A DNA stretch of 43,887 nt from positions 1-43,887 of the forward strand of contig CANNNN010000002.1 of the NCBI GenBank assembly GCA_947506075.1, written 5' to 3'. Shown in pieces: positions 42,894-43,887 of this stretch (its first letter is position 1; every line of letters starts with the position of its first letter). Origin of the DNA: Methylococcaceae bacterium (GTDB lineage: Bacteria; Pseudomonadota; Gammaproteobacteria; Methylococcales; Methylomonadaceae). The position numbers and the translations under genes are program-made. The notes under the pieces are model-generated. The model had not been told where the DNA came from, ran no database searches, and saw nothing but the letters and a program-made list of their open reading frames with translations.

Positions 42894-43838
42894 TCAAAAA
42901 GCCATAAACACACGCCAAACCAGATATTCCTGGCTTGCACGACCCTGGACATTGAATTCATGCAGCCATTTCAGCGACATGGTTATATCGCGGTTAAAAA
43001 GGTAAGGCGTATACAGCACGACAGGACCAATGCTGGACGCCTCACTACGTTCCGCTGCGATAATATTGGCCGGCGCATGATCGGCACCGATTTGACGGTA
43101 ATGGGAGCCGGTGACGCCAACGGCCAATTCCGGCTTGAGGTAATGGCCCAGCGAATAATCAAAATGAAACTCGTCACCGCTGCGATAGTCGGTAAGCGGG
43201 TTTTTTAGGTTGTTCATATAACCCAGGGTTATTGATAGTTCATTCTCTGCCGGCAATTGCCAGGTTAAGGCCAGAATATGATCGAAGGTCCAGATATTGC
43301 GGCCGGCATTTAAAGCGCCTTTTTCGTAATAGCCGGTTGGCGCAACGATGCCTTCAAAGGCTAAAACGGTGACCTTTTCCCATTGCCAATTCAGGGCAAC
43401 CGGAATCAGATAAGCATCGCCCAGGCCAACTCGATCCATCGTATTGCCGTTGCTATGATCTTTTGTTGCGACCAAACCCGGATAAAGTCCAAAGCTGTAA
43501 TTACCGCCGAGTATTTTTTTTCCGGTGGCCTGAATGATGCCCGGCATCTCCAACAGCGTGCCGGTTTTGCCGCTGCCGTCCTGATAGGCGGCAAAGAAGT
43601 TGTTGAAAAAAGTTCCTTTTTCCGGCATCACTGCCATCGCAAAGTCGCCATAAAATCCTGGCAAATAATTACTGCCGCCCCCTTCGCTTGCCTCCAGCGG
43701 CGTTGAACAAACGAGACCTAACAAACAGCCCTGTTTGATTAGCTTTGTCAGCAAGACACGACAACGAGTGGGGCCGGTTTGGGCACCTCGAAAAAATGGA
43801 CTAGATACAATAGCTGTCATTGTTATCCTTCGGCACAT
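42894..43838 (-). CDS. SphA/MetA-like transporter family protein (phenol degradation MetA-type, outer membrane)
   Basis: EGGGSNYLPGFYGDFAMAVMPEKGTFFNNFFAAYQ; DAYLIPVALNWQWEKV; C-terminal beta-strand pattern. True start uncertain (an internal Met at MTAIVSS is possible). Confidence 0.75.
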   Translation of the reverse strand: MCRRITMTAIVSSPFFRGAQTGPTRCRVLLTKLIKQGCLLGLVCSTPLEASEGGGSNYLPGFYGDFAMAVMPEKGTFFNNFFAAYQDGSGKTGTLLEMPGIIQATGKKILGGNYSFGLYPGLVATKDHSNGNTMDRVGLGDAYLIPVALNWQWEKVTVLAFEGIVAPTGYYEKGALNAGRNIWTFDHILALTWQLPAENELSITLGYMNNLKNPLTDYRSGDEFHFDYSLGHYLKPELAVGVTGSHYRQIGADHAPANIIAAERSEASSIGPVVLYTPYLFNRDITMSLKWLHEFNVQGRASQEYLVWRVFMAF

Positions 43839-43887
43839 AAAATATTATTGACTGGCACACCAGGAGAATTGTTGTTTAGTAAAGCTC

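Overview
The window reads as a gammaproteobacterial chromosome segment. It is probably from a methanotroph or methylotroph of the Methylococcales type, inferred from tetrahydromethanopterin/methanofuran cofactor genes alongside gammaproteobacterial synteny. From left to right it contains: (i) two decayed small genes (220-538) and a secreted protein of unknown function; (ii) a two-subunit molybdenum hydroxylase (isoquinoline/aldehyde oxidoreductase type) with XdhC- and MobA-like maturation genes; (iii) parC, a YciA-like thioesterase, a DUF2380-like protein and folP; (iv) a divergent, mostly overlapping four-gene C1-cofactor cluster (AfpA/DmrB-like flavoprotein, DHPS-like DUF6513, DUF447, MfnB); (v) a hybrid histidine kinase with a fused NMT1/THI5-like binding domain; (vi) an AI-2E family permease and an MHS-type MFS transporter; (vii) the conserved hflK-hflC-hisZ-purA block; (viii) a TetR regulator, then pgsA and uvrC; (ix) a ~14 kb same-strand sensory array upstream of uvrC. 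The array holds three related hybrid kinases (each HK-REC-Hpt, with different sensor modules), a solute-binding protein with no ABC permease or ATPase in the window, a Tsx-like outer-membrane channel and a SphA/MetA-like outer-membrane protein. The array is the best candidate for an undescribed system: channel, binding protein and phosphorelay placed where gacA/uvrY usually lies next to uvrC-pgsA. Several short inverted repeats (REP-like) are scattered between genes. I recognised no tRNA, rRNA, CRISPR array or transposase. All family assignments are from reading the translations by eye; no search was run.
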